This document shows, one piece after another, positions 52,076 through 61,679 of a stretch of 64,000 nt of DNA. Where the stretch lies: NCBI GenBank assembly GCA_003155795.1, contig PMEM01000065.1, forward strand, positions 1-64,000, given 5' to 3'. Position numbers and translations under genes: made by a program. The notes under the pieces were generated by a model. It had not been told where the DNA came from. It made no database searches and saw only the letters and a program-made list of their open reading frames with translations. The stretch is from Gemmatimonadota bacterium. GTDB lineage: Bacteria; Gemmatimonadota; Gemmatimonadetes; Gemmatimonadales; Gemmatimonadaceae. The number at the start of each line of letters is the position of its first letter. The stretch's first letter is position 1.

Positions 52076-54507
52076 TAGTCCATCCTTAACGACGCTATTG
52101 GATCTGCCATGACAGCGCGCCTGCTCGGTAGGAATGACGCAATAGTTGTTGCTCCACCGAGGAGAAGCATTACCGAAATCAATATTCTGGGGTCGCTCGG
52201 CCCAACCTCGAACAACATGCTGCTGAACAATCGACCAGATACGAAAGAGAGCATCAAGCCAATGAAGAGCCCCAATGCAACTGGCGTGAGCGCCTTACGC
52301 AACACCAGCCTGTAGATGCTATTGGATCCGGCGCCGAGTACCATCCGAATGCCGATCTCATTCATGCGGAGTCCTACAGAATAGGCCGTCGTTCCATACA
52401 GTCCTACGCAGCCTGTCGCGAGCGCCGTAAGCGCAAATACTACAAGCAGGACCACTTCGAAACGACGTTCGGCAACTGTGCTGGATACCACTTGTGCCAT
52501 GGTCCGAACTTTCGCAACCGGTACGGTAGGATCAACGTCGCGTATTGCCGCCCGGGATGCCGAGATGACGGTGCTGGGGTTTGTTGTTGTTCGGATCAGG
52601 ATCGAACCAGCGAATGGCGCCAGGTTCCAATATGGAAAGTAGATGACGAGGCTCCCTGCGTGCTCCAGACTCGTAGTTGGCACGTCCGCCGCGACCCCGA
52701 CCACCGCTGCCAGCGCGGCATTGTCGCCGGAAATCAGCCGCTTGCCAATAGGGTTTTCGCCGGGCCATAATGTGCTTGCTACTCGCTCCGAGACTACGGC
52801 TACAGAGCTCCCCTTGTCCGATAGATTGAACGCGCGTCCGTCGCGGATTGGCGTGCCCAGAGTCATGAAATAATCCGGACTGACGGAGCGCAGATTCGCA
52901 AGCGGGCGTTCGGCCTCGGGCAACTGGTCGTGCTGTACCGAGACGGAGTTCACCTGTAATTCCCCCGTTAGCGGAAGCGCGTCGGTGACTGCAGTAGACC
53001 TCACGCCGGGTAACGAGCGCAGACGGTCCATTGCGCTCTGGTAAAACTGTAAACGTTGAGCTTGAGTGCTGTCAGAACGCGGAAGCACGACATCCATCGC
53101 AAGAACGTTTGCCGGATCGAAGCCCTTGTGAACATTCATCACTCGGGCGAAGCTCGCAATAAACAACCCGGTGGTGATCAGCAGGAGTGTACTCACCGCG
53201 ACCTGTACTGTGACGAGTACCGAGCGTGATCGATGAGCCCCTCGGCTTTCAGTATTCGTCCGACCGCCGGCTTTCATCAATTCGGCAGGATCAGCAGCGC
53301 CATATCGAATCGCGGGGATCGCGCCAAACGTGATTCCCGCAATTGTCGACGCGAGAAACGCAAAAGCCAGGATACCGGCATCAAGATGAACGTCATTTAA
53401 CCGTGGAAGATCAGAAGGCGCGATGGCGATCAATGCTCGCAGCCCCCAATAGGAGAGCGCTACGCCGAGGATCCCGCCCGTCAGCGAAAGAATTACGCTT
53501 TCCGTGAGCGCGCTGCGTACAAGGCGCGAGCGCCTTGCGCCAAGTGCAGTGCGGATCGCCGACTCCCGAAGCCTGTTAGTGTTACGCGCGAGCAGGAGTA
53601 TGGAGATGTTCAGGCAGACCAGTAGAAGCATCGCACCGACAGCGACTAGCAGCAACAGCAGGCCTCGCGCGGAAGATCCGACAACTTGTTCCTGCAATGG
53701 CTTCAATGCGACGCTGATCGTGAATTTCTCGGGACCACTGGCAGCAATCCCCCGCTCCACCGCATCGAGTTGCGCGGTCAACTGAGCTATTGTCACATCA
53801 GGCTTCGGCTTCACGAGCACCGCATAATCGAATGCGCCTGGGCTGGCCAGCTCATGCGGTGTCAAACCCAGAGGCACGAACGCATCCGTGCGAGGTGGAA
53901 GTTTTACAATATCGCCAAGTTCGTTTCCCCTTGGGAGTGCGAACGCCGCAGGCGTAACACCGATTACAAGATGCGGAGAACCGTCGAGCATTATAGTCCG
54001 GCCCAGAAGCGTCGGGTCAGCGCCGAAGCGACTTCTCCACAAGGCGTCGCTTATTACAACGACTTTCGTCCCGGGCGCATCCTCAGCAGTTGAAAAGAAC
54101 CGGCCAAGTTCCGGCCGCACACCGAGGAGCGAGAAGAGCGATGCAGAAGCGCGCACAGCTCCGATTCGCTCTGCGTCGCCGACTCCACTCAGAGTGACGT
54201 CGCGAGGCGTGAGGGCCGCCATTCCAGCACATAGCGTGCAGTCACGTCGCCATGCGTCGAAATGCTTCGCGCCCACTGGCAGGGTCGGATACGCGTTGAC
54301 CATTTCCTTGACGACGAGCCGCGCGACTACCAGCCGGTCGACCCCCGGATACGACAGGGGACGAAGCACTACGTGATCAACGATCGAATAGATGACCGTG
54401 GTCGCTCCAAGTCCCAGTGCTAGCGTCACAACCGCGACGATCGTGAATCCGATGTCTTTCCGCAACGACCGGAACGCATGACTGACGTCCTGGAGCAATG
54501 TCATCAT
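52075..54507 (-). CDS. ADOP-type FtsX/MacB-like permease of the efflux locus
   Basis: An 810-residue duplicated permease. N-terminal helix (IGFTIVAVVTLALGLGATT), MacB-type periplasmic domain, an FtsX block with ESAIRTALGARRSRLVRSALTES, a second periplasmic domain and a terminal block (MNEIGIRMVLGAGSNSIYRL). A cysteine pair in WRRDCTLCAGM in the first periplasmic domain is absent from the other copies and may form a disulfide. The gene begins within the stop of the ATPase gene (ATGA overlap) and ends in the tolC start, so ATPase, permease and channel are tightly coupled. Confidence 0.93.
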   Translation of the reverse strand: MMTLLQDVSHAFRSLRKDIGFTIVAVVTLALGLGATTVIYSIVDHVVLRPLSYPGVDRLVVARLVVKEMVNAYPTLPVGAKHFDAWRRDCTLCAGMAALTPRDVTLSGVGDAERIGAVRASASLFSLLGVRPELGRFFSTAEDAPGTKVVVISDALWRSRFGADPTLLGRTIMLDGSPHLVIGVTPAAFALPRGNELGDIVKLPPRTDAFVPLGLTPHELASPGAFDYAVLVKPKPDVTIAQLTAQLDAVERGIAASGPEKFTISVALKPLQEQVVGSSARGLLLLLVAVGAMLLLVCLNISILLLARNTNRLRESAIRTALGARRSRLVRSALTESVILSLTGGILGVALSYWGLRALIAIAPSDLPRLNDVHLDAGILAFAFLASTIAGITFGAIPAIRYGAADPAELMKAGGRTNTESRGAHRSRSVLVTVQVAVSTLLLITTGLFIASFARVMNVHKGFDPANVLAMDVVLPRSDSTQAQRLQFYQSAMDRLRSLPGVRSTAVTDALPLTGELQVNSVSVQHDQLPEAERPLANLRSVSPDYFMTLGTPIRDGRAFNLSDKGSSVAVVSERVASTLWPGENPIGKRLISGDNAALAAVVGVAADVPTTSLEHAGSLVIYFPYWNLAPFAGSILIRTTTNPSTVISASRAAIRDVDPTVPVAKVRTMAQVVSSTVAERRFEVVLLVVFALTALATGCVGLYGTTAYSVGLRMNEIGIRMVLGAGSNSIYRLVLRKALTPVALGLFIGLMLSFVSGRLFSSMLFEVGPSDPRILISVMLLLGGATTIASFLPSRRAVMADPIASLRMD

Positions 54508-55283
54508 CGATCGATTCCGAAACCGCTCTCCCTCAGCTCCTGCTGATCTGTGGTCGCCCGGTCGCCGCGCTCCTCTTCGACAATCCGACCGTCGAACAGA
54601 TGCACCGTTCTCTCGGCGTGTCTCGCGAATCTTGGATCGTGCGTGACCATGCAGATGGTCGCCCCGTTTCCGTGCAATTCTGCGAGTAGCTCCATGATCG
54701 CTTCACCGTTCGCCGAGTCCAGGTTACCGGTAGGCTCATCTGCGAGAAGGATCAGGGGATCGCCCGACACAGCGCGCGCGACTGCGACGCGCTGCTGTTG
54801 ACCGCCGGATAGTTGCGCCGGGTAATGATTCGTGCGGTGTGACATTCCTACGCGCTCGAGTGCCGCATTTACTCGCTTGCGCCGCTCGTCGGTCGGCATG
54901 CCCCGGTACGTAAGTGGTAGTTCGACGTTCTCATACACTGTGAGATCACCGATCAGGTTGAACGCCTGGAAGATGAATCCGATGCGCTGGTTGCGTACAT
55001 CCGCTCGTTGTGACCGGCTGAGAGACTCCACAGGTTGCCCACCTAGCAGGTACACACCGCTCGTGGGTGAATCGAGCAGACCGAGTATCGAGAGCAAAGT
55101 GGTCTTGCCACCGCCGGATGGGCCGGCGATCGCGACGTATTCACCTTCCAGAATATCAAGCTGAATTCCAGCCAGCGCATGCGTCTCGAGTTCGTCCGTG
55201 TAATAGACCTTCGTTACACCGTCGAGCTTGATGAGCGACTTGCGGGATTCTGCAGTGGATGGCGTGGTTGGTGAAGCTGTCAT
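54504..55283 (-). CDS. MacB/LolD-type ABC ATPase
   Basis: A 259-residue ATP-binding subunit. It has Walker A GPSGGGKTT, the Q-loop in GFIFQAFNLIGDLTVYENVELP, the signature LSGGQQQRVAVARAV, Walker B LILLADEPTGNLDS and switch His in MVTHDPRFA. The family (MacB, LolD, FtsE) drives mechanotransmission-type transporters built with FtsX-like permeases. It is the only ATPase in this locus yet stands among four ADOP permeases, so it probably serves several of them. It starts 33 bases after the upstream permease and overlaps the downstream one by four bases. Confidence 0.94.
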   Translation of the reverse strand: MTASPTTPSTAESRKSLIKLDGVTKVYYTDELETHALAGIQLDILEGEYVAIAGPSGGGKTTLLSILGLLDSPTSGVYLLGGQPVESLSRSQRADVRNQRIGFIFQAFNLIGDLTVYENVELPLTYRGMPTDERRKRVNAALERVGMSHRTNHYPAQLSGGQQQRVAVARAVSGDPLILLADEPTGNLDSANGEAIMELLAELHGNGATICMVTHDPRFARHAERTVHLFDGRIVEEERGDRATTDQQELRESGFGIDR

Positions 55284-55316
55284 TTGATTTTCTCGGTCAT
55301 TGGTTGTTGTACTGCC

Positions 55317-57749
55317 TCATTCACTTCTCAGTGCAAGCATGGGTGCGATTCGTGTCGCACGATTGGCTGGAATCAGACTCGCCGCAAGGGCCACCAACAC
55401 GAACACCAGAAGCACCGTTACGAATGTGCCTGGATCAGTGGGGCTGATATCGTATAGAAGCGACTGTAGTGCGCGGGTCAGCACTGGTGTTGCCAGGATG
55501 CCTACGACAAGGCCCAGCGCCACAACACGCATCGAATTGATCACAATGAGACGGCGCACTGATGCGGGTTGCGCTCCAAGCGCAATGCGAATCCCGATTT
55601 CACGCGTACGCTGGACAACCTGATATGAGACCACCCCATATATCCCAATGGCGGCGAGCAGCAATGCGATCACTGCGAAGAAGGTCAGCACCGAAGTGCT
55701 GAACCTTCGGCCGGCAACCGCGCCCGAAAGGCGCGAATCCATCGTCGCGAATGTCGCTGGCACTGCCGCTTTCCGAAGAATGGCCTGTACAGCCGGTACC
55801 AGTGATTCCGGTGGGACCGTACTCTGTAGTGTCAACGAAGCATACCGCGCTTTGAAAGGGCGCTGGTAGGGATTTACATAAATCGTGGGCTTCGGAGCAC
55901 TTGTAAGCGCCGCTTCATGCATGTCGGCAACGACTCCAACAATCGTGACCCAACGATCTGGGCCGTATACCCAATCGTCGTTCGCGAGATTTCTGACTCG
56001 CCGTCCCACGACATCAACGCCAGGGAAGAATTGCTTCGCGAACGTTTCGTTCACGAGCGCGACGTCCGGAGTGCCAGGACGATCGCGATCATCGAAGAAC
56101 CGGCCACGCTTCAAGGGTACTCCCAGCGATCGGAAGAAACCCGTGTTCGCTATGCTGTAATACGTATAGCTGCTGGCCCTTCCAGTTCCTTCTATGTCGA
56201 AGGCACCATTTTCACCGGAACCGCTCAGTGGTAGGTGGTGTGTCATCCCCGCCTGCTTCACCCCGGGAAGCCGCGCAAGTTCTGGAAGAATCTGTTGATA
56301 GAATGTGGCGATGGACGCATCATCAGGATATTTCGCCTGCGGTAACGCAATATCCGCTGTGAGAACCCCGTCGCTTCGAAAGCCGGGATCGATGCTCGCT
56401 ACCTTCGCGAAACTTCGTACGAGCAATCCACACCCTACCAGCAACAGCAACGCCATCGCAACTTCCGACGCCACAAGTATGCCCCATACTCGCCCGCGTC
56501 CTCCAACATCTCCGCGCGTCACCAGATCATGAGTGATGCTTTCCGTTGAGAGACGCATCGCTGGAAACAGACTCGAGAGCACTGCGGCAAGCAGGCCCAT
56601 CGCAAGTGCAAATGTGACTACCCGGCCATCAAGCGAGATCGTTCCAGACTGCGGTAGCGCACCTGCCGGCGCTAGCAGCTGCATGAATTTCAGCACTGCA
56701 GCCGCGAGCGCCAGACCTGCGGCGGAACCAAGCATCGCCAGCAGCAACCCTTCAGTAGTAAGCTGCCGCAACACTCGACCGCGCCTGGCGCCAAGTGCCG
56801 CCCGCACCGCAATTTCACCGCGCCGCGCTGCGCCAGCAGCGAGTAAGGTGCTCGCAACGTTGGTGCATGCCACTAACAGCACAAGCACCGCCGCCGCGAG
56901 CAGGAGAAGCAGCGGTGTGCGCACTGGCCCTACGATCTCGTCATGAAGCGTATTGATGTTGAATCCATACGCATCCATTCCCGTGCCGTAGTCATGTTTG
57001 AGCCGCCTGTAGATAAGATCCAGGTCGGTCCGCGCACTTTCGAGACTTACTCCAGTCTTGAGACGACCAACCACCTGAAGATTATGTGCGGTCCGTGTAG
57101 CCGCAGTACTGATCGATGACGGCAGCCAGACATCCGTCGCGTCGGGAAAATGGAATCCCGTCGGCATGACCCCTACAACCTGGTAACTCCGTCCATCAAC
57201 GCTTAGAATGTGACTATTGATGTCAGTCGCACTGCCAAGGTGATCGCGCCAATAGTTGAAGCTCACCACCGCTGAGGCCGGTCCACCGGGCGCCGTTTCA
57301 TCGTGTGTGAATACGCGCCCCATCAACGGACGAACCCGGAACACCGACATGAAATCCGTCGACACATTCGCGATGCCGGCCAGAATCGGCTCGCTACCTC
57401 CGAGGATTGTACTGGGGTAATTGGAATAGAACGCGAGGCTGCTGAAGCTGTGAGACTGACCGTGCAAGTCCAGAAAATTCGGATCTGCAACGTTCATCTC
57501 GCCACCGGACTTGGTCCGTTCCGAAAGCGCCACTATCTGATTCGAGTCCGGGTACGGCAAGGATTTCAGCAGAATACCATTGACGACACTGAAGACCGCC
57601 GTCGTCGCGCCGATTCCAAGAGCGAGAGTCAACACGCCAAGCGTGGTGAATCCCAGATTATTGCGGAGGCGACGACCCGCATAACGTAGATCGCGGAGGA
57701 AGGAAGTCACCAACCCATCGGCCCCGTGAGATTCTTGCGCAGTCTTCAT
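55317..57749 (-). CDS. ADOP-type FtsX/MacB-like permease of the efflux locus
   Basis: An 810-residue duplicated permease. N-terminal helix (GFTTLGVLTLALGIGATTAV), MacB periplasmic domain with FHFPDATDVWLPSS, central FtsX block (VALLVACTNVASTLLAAGAARRGEIAVRAALGARRGR), second periplasmic domain and terminal block with EIGIRIALGAQPASVRRL. Its start overlaps the adaptor stop by four bases, suggesting that adaptor and permease are made together. Sequence differs clearly from the copy at 52075, so the two may form a heteromeric pair around the shared ATPase. Confidence 0.93.
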   Translation of the reverse strand: MKTAQESHGADGLVTSFLRDLRYAGRRLRNNLGFTTLGVLTLALGIGATTAVFSVVNGILLKSLPYPDSNQIVALSERTKSGGEMNVADPNFLDLHGQSHSFSSLAFYSNYPSTILGGSEPILAGIANVSTDFMSVFRVRPLMGRVFTHDETAPGGPASAVVSFNYWRDHLGSATDINSHILSVDGRSYQVVGVMPTGFHFPDATDVWLPSSISTAATRTAHNLQVVGRLKTGVSLESARTDLDLIYRRLKHDYGTGMDAYGFNINTLHDEIVGPVRTPLLLLLAAAVLVLLVACTNVASTLLAAGAARRGEIAVRAALGARRGRVLRQLTTEGLLLAMLGSAAGLALAAAVLKFMQLLAPAGALPQSGTISLDGRVVTFALAMGLLAAVLSSLFPAMRLSTESITHDLVTRGDVGGRGRVWGILVASEVAMALLLLVGCGLLVRSFAKVASIDPGFRSDGVLTADIALPQAKYPDDASIATFYQQILPELARLPGVKQAGMTHHLPLSGSGENGAFDIEGTGRASSYTYYSIANTGFFRSLGVPLKRGRFFDDRDRPGTPDVALVNETFAKQFFPGVDVVGRRVRNLANDDWVYGPDRWVTIVGVVADMHEAALTSAPKPTIYVNPYQRPFKARYASLTLQSTVPPESLVPAVQAILRKAAVPATFATMDSRLSGAVAGRRFSTSVLTFFAVIALLLAAIGIYGVVSYQVVQRTREIGIRIALGAQPASVRRLIVINSMRVVALGLVVGILATPVLTRALQSLLYDISPTDPGTFVTVLLVFVLVALAASLIPANRATRIAPMLALRSE

Positions 57750-59005
57750 TTCAACCTCACTCGGCTTTGACTATCGGAACCCGACATGTCTGATGTGATG
57801 ATCTTGTCGCCAGCATTCAACCCGTTTACGATCTCGACCATGTTGACGGACGCGCGCCCGAGCTTCACGTTGACGCGTTGCGCTTCATTACCGTCCTTCG
57901 AGAGCCGGAACAATCCGACTGTGCTCCCCGGATCTCCGTACGCGGGGCGCCCAACATAAAGCACGTTCTTCAATCGATCCAACTCGATCGTACCATCGAC
58001 ACTCAGATCCGGACGCGCTCCCTTCGGCAACGCTCCGTCAAGCGCGACATCAACAGCCACCGTTCCATCGTGCGCGCCGGGATCGATGCGAATGACGTGT
58101 CCCGGAATAAGCCCGTTCCGCGTGTCGATTGACGCGACCTGTCCGATCTGAATGTCCTTCGCCTGCGTCGCGGGTATCTGCAACACTGCCTTCAGTCGCC
58201 CGGGTTGCGCGACCTTTGCGAGGATCGTACCGGCTTGCACGTACTGCCCTGGCTCGAGCGACAGCTCCTGAAGTTGACCCGCACTGCCGGCTCTCACCTG
58301 CATCGAAGCGATGCGATTGGTCTGGAACTGTGCGATGTCGCGCAGTTTGTCCACCTGCGCTTTCTGAAGCGCGATCTGCTCGTCAATCGATTTGCTCATC
58401 ACATCGAGGCGCTGCTGTTCGATCGCCATCCGTGCTTTGAGCTCAGTTGCCTTGTCCTTGGCCTTGCTCACGTCCATCGGTGCAAGTAGCCCCTTGGCGA
58501 GAAAGCCTTTCTTCTCGAGCTCGTCGAACGCCGTCGCGTTCCGAATTGCGTCGTTGAAGTCAGACGTGGTCGTCGCAACGACTCCTTCCTGCGCGAGCCG
58601 TTGGTTTTCCAGACTGATGCGTAGGGTGACGAGCGACGCCTCAGCAGCGCTCAGTTGCTGCTGTGCGCTCAGTGATTCCAGCTGAACGTCAGGATTGCTC
58701 AGCTCGAGCAACGTGGTCGTATCCGTCACGGTCGCACCGGGTCGCACGTCAATCTTGTCGACCCGTCCTGCAGTCACGGCCGATATCCAGCGGATCTGCT
58801 CGGGCACGAGCGAACCAGGTCCACGAACGTCGATGACCATATCGCCACGACGCACTGAATCAATCACAACTGACGACCGATCCACACTCGGTGCCGCAGG
58901 CTTGAGATTGGCAATGGCGACAATTGCAGCGATCAATGCAATCAAACCGATTCCGCCGTATATGTAGCGCTTCCTGTCCGGCGCGCGCTCACGAGGTATA
59001 TCCAC
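57746..59005 (-). CDS. Periplasmic adaptor (membrane fusion protein), MacA/HlyD-like
   Basis: A 419-residue adaptor. A single N-terminal transmembrane anchor (about 14-32, YIYGGIGLIALIAAIVAIA), then barrel and lipoyl halves around a helical hairpin (about 105-225, with SLSAQQQLSAAEASLVTLRIS and AKDKATELKARMAIEQQRLDVM). The lipoyl region includes VDKIDVRPGATVTDTTTLLEL and LSLEPGQYVQAGTILAKV, and a C-terminal membrane-proximal domain ends GLNAGDKIITSD. It would link the inner-membrane permeases to TolC. A 144-base gap with three REP copies separates it from the upstream permease gene, so a separate promoter is possible. Confidence 0.93.
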   Translation of the reverse strand: MDIPRERAPDRKRYIYGGIGLIALIAAIVAIANLKPAAPSVDRSSVVIDSVRRGDMVIDVRGPGSLVPEQIRWISAVTAGRVDKIDVRPGATVTDTTTLLELSNPDVQLESLSAQQQLSAAEASLVTLRISLENQRLAQEGVVATTTSDFNDAIRNATAFDELEKKGFLAKGLLAPMDVSKAKDKATELKARMAIEQQRLDVMSKSIDEQIALQKAQVDKLRDIAQFQTNRIASMQVRAGSAGQLQELSLEPGQYVQAGTILAKVAQPGRLKAVLQIPATQAKDIQIGQVASIDTRNGLIPGHVIRIDPGAHDGTVAVDVALDGALPKGARPDLSVDGTIELDRLKNVLYVGRPAYGDPGSTVGLFRLSKDGNEAQRVNVKLGRASVNMVEIVNGLNAGDKIITSDMSGSDSQSRVRLK

Positions 59006-59043
59006 TTGGCTTCTTTACTCTTTCAGGTTAACAATGAAATACA

Positions 59044-59141
59044 TGGATTCCCGCTTTCGCGGGAATGACGAGACGGGAATAAATAGATTCCCGCTTCCGC
59101 GGGAATGACACCATAGATTCCCGGCTTTCGGGTGGATGACG
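59044..59141. repeat. Cluster of three REP copies
   Basis: Three members of the ATTCCCGC/GCGGGAAT family stand in a row at 59044-59070, 59084-59110 and 59114-59141. The first has the perfect TTTC loop, the second a TTCC loop and the third is diverged (ATTCCCGGCTTTCGGGTGG). They fill the spacer between the adaptor and ADOP genes and could form stacked hairpins that separate expression of the two parts. Confidence 0.85.
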
Positions 59142-59149
59142 ACAATGTG

Positions 59150-61648
59150 TCAGTCGGCACGAAGTGCCTCGGCGGGATCAACGCTCATCGCTCGCTGTGC
59201 CGGCACGTAGCTCGCCAGCAGCGCGATGAGGAGCATGATCACCGACACCACTATCAACGTCGTCGGATCGGTCGCACTCACGCCGTATAGCACTGAACTC
59301 AACACGCGCGTCATAAGCAACGTCGCACCGATCCCGACGATGATACCGACAATCGCGAACTGAATGGACTGACGCACGACCAGCGTTCCCACGCGCGATG
59401 CGTGCGCGCCGAGCGCCATGCGAATTCCGATCTCTCCACGTCGCTGGCCGACGATGTACGAGATGACACCGTAGATCCCGATTGCGCTCAGAATCAGCGC
59501 CATCGCTGCGGCGATACCGAGTAGCGTCATCGTGAACGAGAGTCGGATCATTGACGCCGCAACGATGTCGTCCATCGTCCGAACGTTGCCGAGCGGAATG
59601 TCAGGGTTTATCTCGTTCACAATGCGGCGTAGCGAACCCGCGAGGGATCCGGGCGCCACACCGTTTGAGCGGAGTATCACTGTCATCGTCACCGGTGGAC
59701 TCCAGAGGTAGGTGCCCGGGATCGGCAACATCGGGAAGAACGCGGCTTCCGCGGGAGCCGCCATGAGCGACGAGCCACGAATGTCGTCGGCTACGCCAAT
59801 CACACGGAAGAACGGCGGCTTGCTGCCGTTACCCTTGATCCCCTTCCCTATTGCATCCTCGCCCGGCCACAAGTGCTCCGCGAGCGCCTTGGTCACAACT
59901 ACACCGCCAGTCAATCCTTCCACGTTCGACCAGTTGCTCTCTGATCCACGAACCTTGATGCCGAGTGCCGCGAAATAACCTGGCGCAACCTGGTAAGTAC
60001 CTTCACATCCGCCCGACTTGCCGACGTCGGAGCCGGGATTTTCGATGGCGAGCCCTGAACAGCCCGCGAATCCGCCGATGGCTGTGCCGTCGTTGGATGG
60101 TCCGAGTGGAACGACTTCGCCAGCTCCGGAAACCTTTACACCTGGAATTGCCGCGACTCTTGTCAGCAACTCGTGATAGAACGCTTCGACTTTCTCATAG
60201 CTGCCGTATCGCGCAGCCGGCAGATTTACTTCAGCCGTCAGGACATTCGCCGGATTGAATCCCGGCGACACATCTCTCAGATTCCGGAAGCTCTGCAGCA
60301 TGAGGCCAGCGGCTGCAAGTAGCACCAGCGCAAGCGCGGTCTGCGCGGCAACGAGAATGCCGCGAGCGAAATGTTGCCGTTTCGACGACGTCATTCCACG
60401 TCCACCCTCGCGCAGCATCAACGCATCCCCAGTCGGTCCGGTTCCCATCAGTACTAGCGCACCGAACACCAAGCCGGCGACAATCGAAACACCAAGCGTA
60501 AATACGACACCCAGCCAGCCGAGGTGAACCTCGTTCATGCGTGGAAGATCCGGAGGCGCGAGCGCGGTCATGACATGAAGACCGACCGCCGCGAGCACCA
60601 AGGCAGCGCCACCACCAATCAATGCGAGGAGCGTTGTCTCGGTAAAATACTGCCAGGCAAGATCGCTCCGCTTCGCGCCGAGCGCGGTGCGGATCGCGAC
60701 CTCACGCTGACGCGACTCGGCGCGTACAAGGAAGAGGTTTGCGACGTTACCACATGCAATGATGAGAACTAGCGCGACTGCGCCGAGTAGAATCCAGAGT
60801 CTTGTCGCAAGATCACCGATGATGCGCGTCCTGAGCGCGACTACTGCTGTGTTGAAGCCCGAGCCTTTCATGAACCCGTCGGTGTACGCAGTCGGGAACA
60901 GTTCAGGAAATCGTTTTGTGAGTCGCGACAGCTCGACTTGCGAAGATGCGACGGTCGCGCCCGGCGCCAGACGCGCTACGACCGGCAGATAGTGATAGTT
61001 CTCGGGACGCGCAGCGGGGTTGAGTGTTGCCGGTACCCAGATATCGACGCGTGGTGACGCGACATCCGGGATCGTCGCGTCCTCCCCCATGATTCCGATG
61101 ATCTGAACCGACGTGCCGTCTGCAGTTATCGTCGTACCGATGACGTGCGGGTCACCGTTAAGCCGCGTCTTCCAGTAGTCGTAGCTGATGAGCGCCACCG
61201 GTGCCGCGTGCGGAAGATTGTCAGACTGCTGGATGGCGCGCCCCAGCATCGGATGCAATCGAAGTACGTCGAAGATGCTCGCACTCACCGTGACAGCTGG
61301 TACGCGCTCCGCAGCGCGCTTGCCGGTGATCGTGATCCGTGACGGCATCATGACCGCCGCATTCTCCAGCGTGCGCGCATTCTGCTTGAAATCGAAGAAG
61401 CCAGCGACGGAAAGACCCCATCGCGAATCAGGCTTCACGCCCGGTGTCGGCGAATCGAGCCAGACCAGCCTGTCGGAATCCGCGAATGGAAGCGCGTGCA
61501 ACACAACGCGATCCAGCATCGTGAAAATCGCCGTCGTGGCGCCGATGCCGAGCGCGAGCGTCAGGACGACTATGAGCGTGAAGCCAGGGCTGCGCGCGAG
61601 CGAGCGGATAGCACGCCCGATCTCACGCCTCAGCGAGTCAGAGATCAT
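59150..61648 (-). CDS. ADOP-type permease, tandem copy 2
   Basis: An 832-residue duplicated permease from ATG 61648 (MISDSLRREIGRAIRSLARS); the frame is open to 61714, but this is the end of the neighbour gene region. It has the usual helix, MacB domain and FtsX layout. It is closely related to the next gene: the last about 165 residues differ at only a few positions, and DNA is identical over long runs (for example about 59353-59418). The gap to the upstream copy is 31 bases. It probably arose by tandem duplication. Confidence 0.93.
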   Translation of the reverse strand: MISDSLRREIGRAIRSLARSPGFTLIVVLTLALGIGATTAIFTMLDRVVLHALPFADSDRLVWLDSPTPGVKPDSRWGLSVAGFFDFKQNARTLENAAVMMPSRITITGKRAAERVPAVTVSASIFDVLRLHPMLGRAIQQSDNLPHAAPVALISYDYWKTRLNGDPHVIGTTITADGTSVQIIGIMGEDATIPDVASPRVDIWVPATLNPAARPENYHYLPVVARLAPGATVASSQVELSRLTKRFPELFPTAYTDGFMKGSGFNTAVVALRTRIIGDLATRLWILLGAVALVLIIACGNVANLFLVRAESRQREVAIRTALGAKRSDLAWQYFTETTLLALIGGGAALVLAAVGLHVMTALAPPDLPRMNEVHLGWLGVVFTLGVSIVAGLVFGALVLMGTGPTGDALMLREGGRGMTSSKRQHFARGILVAAQTALALVLLAAAGLMLQSFRNLRDVSPGFNPANVLTAEVNLPAARYGSYEKVEAFYHELLTRVAAIPGVKVSGAGEVVPLGPSNDGTAIGGFAGCSGLAIENPGSDVGKSGGCEGTYQVAPGYFAALGIKVRGSESNWSNVEGLTGGVVVTKALAEHLWPGEDAIGKGIKGNGSKPPFFRVIGVADDIRGSSLMAAPAEAAFFPMLPIPGTYLWSPPVTMTVILRSNGVAPGSLAGSLRRIVNEINPDIPLGNVRTMDDIVAASMIRLSFTMTLLGIAAAMALILSAIGIYGVISYIVGQRRGEIGIRMALGAHASRVGTLVVRQSIQFAIVGIIVGIGATLLMTRVLSSVLYGVSATDPTTLIVVSVIMLLIALLASYVPAQRAMSVDPAEALRAD

Positions 61649-61679
61649 CGTTACTCCACAGGTTGATCGTCGACATCCA

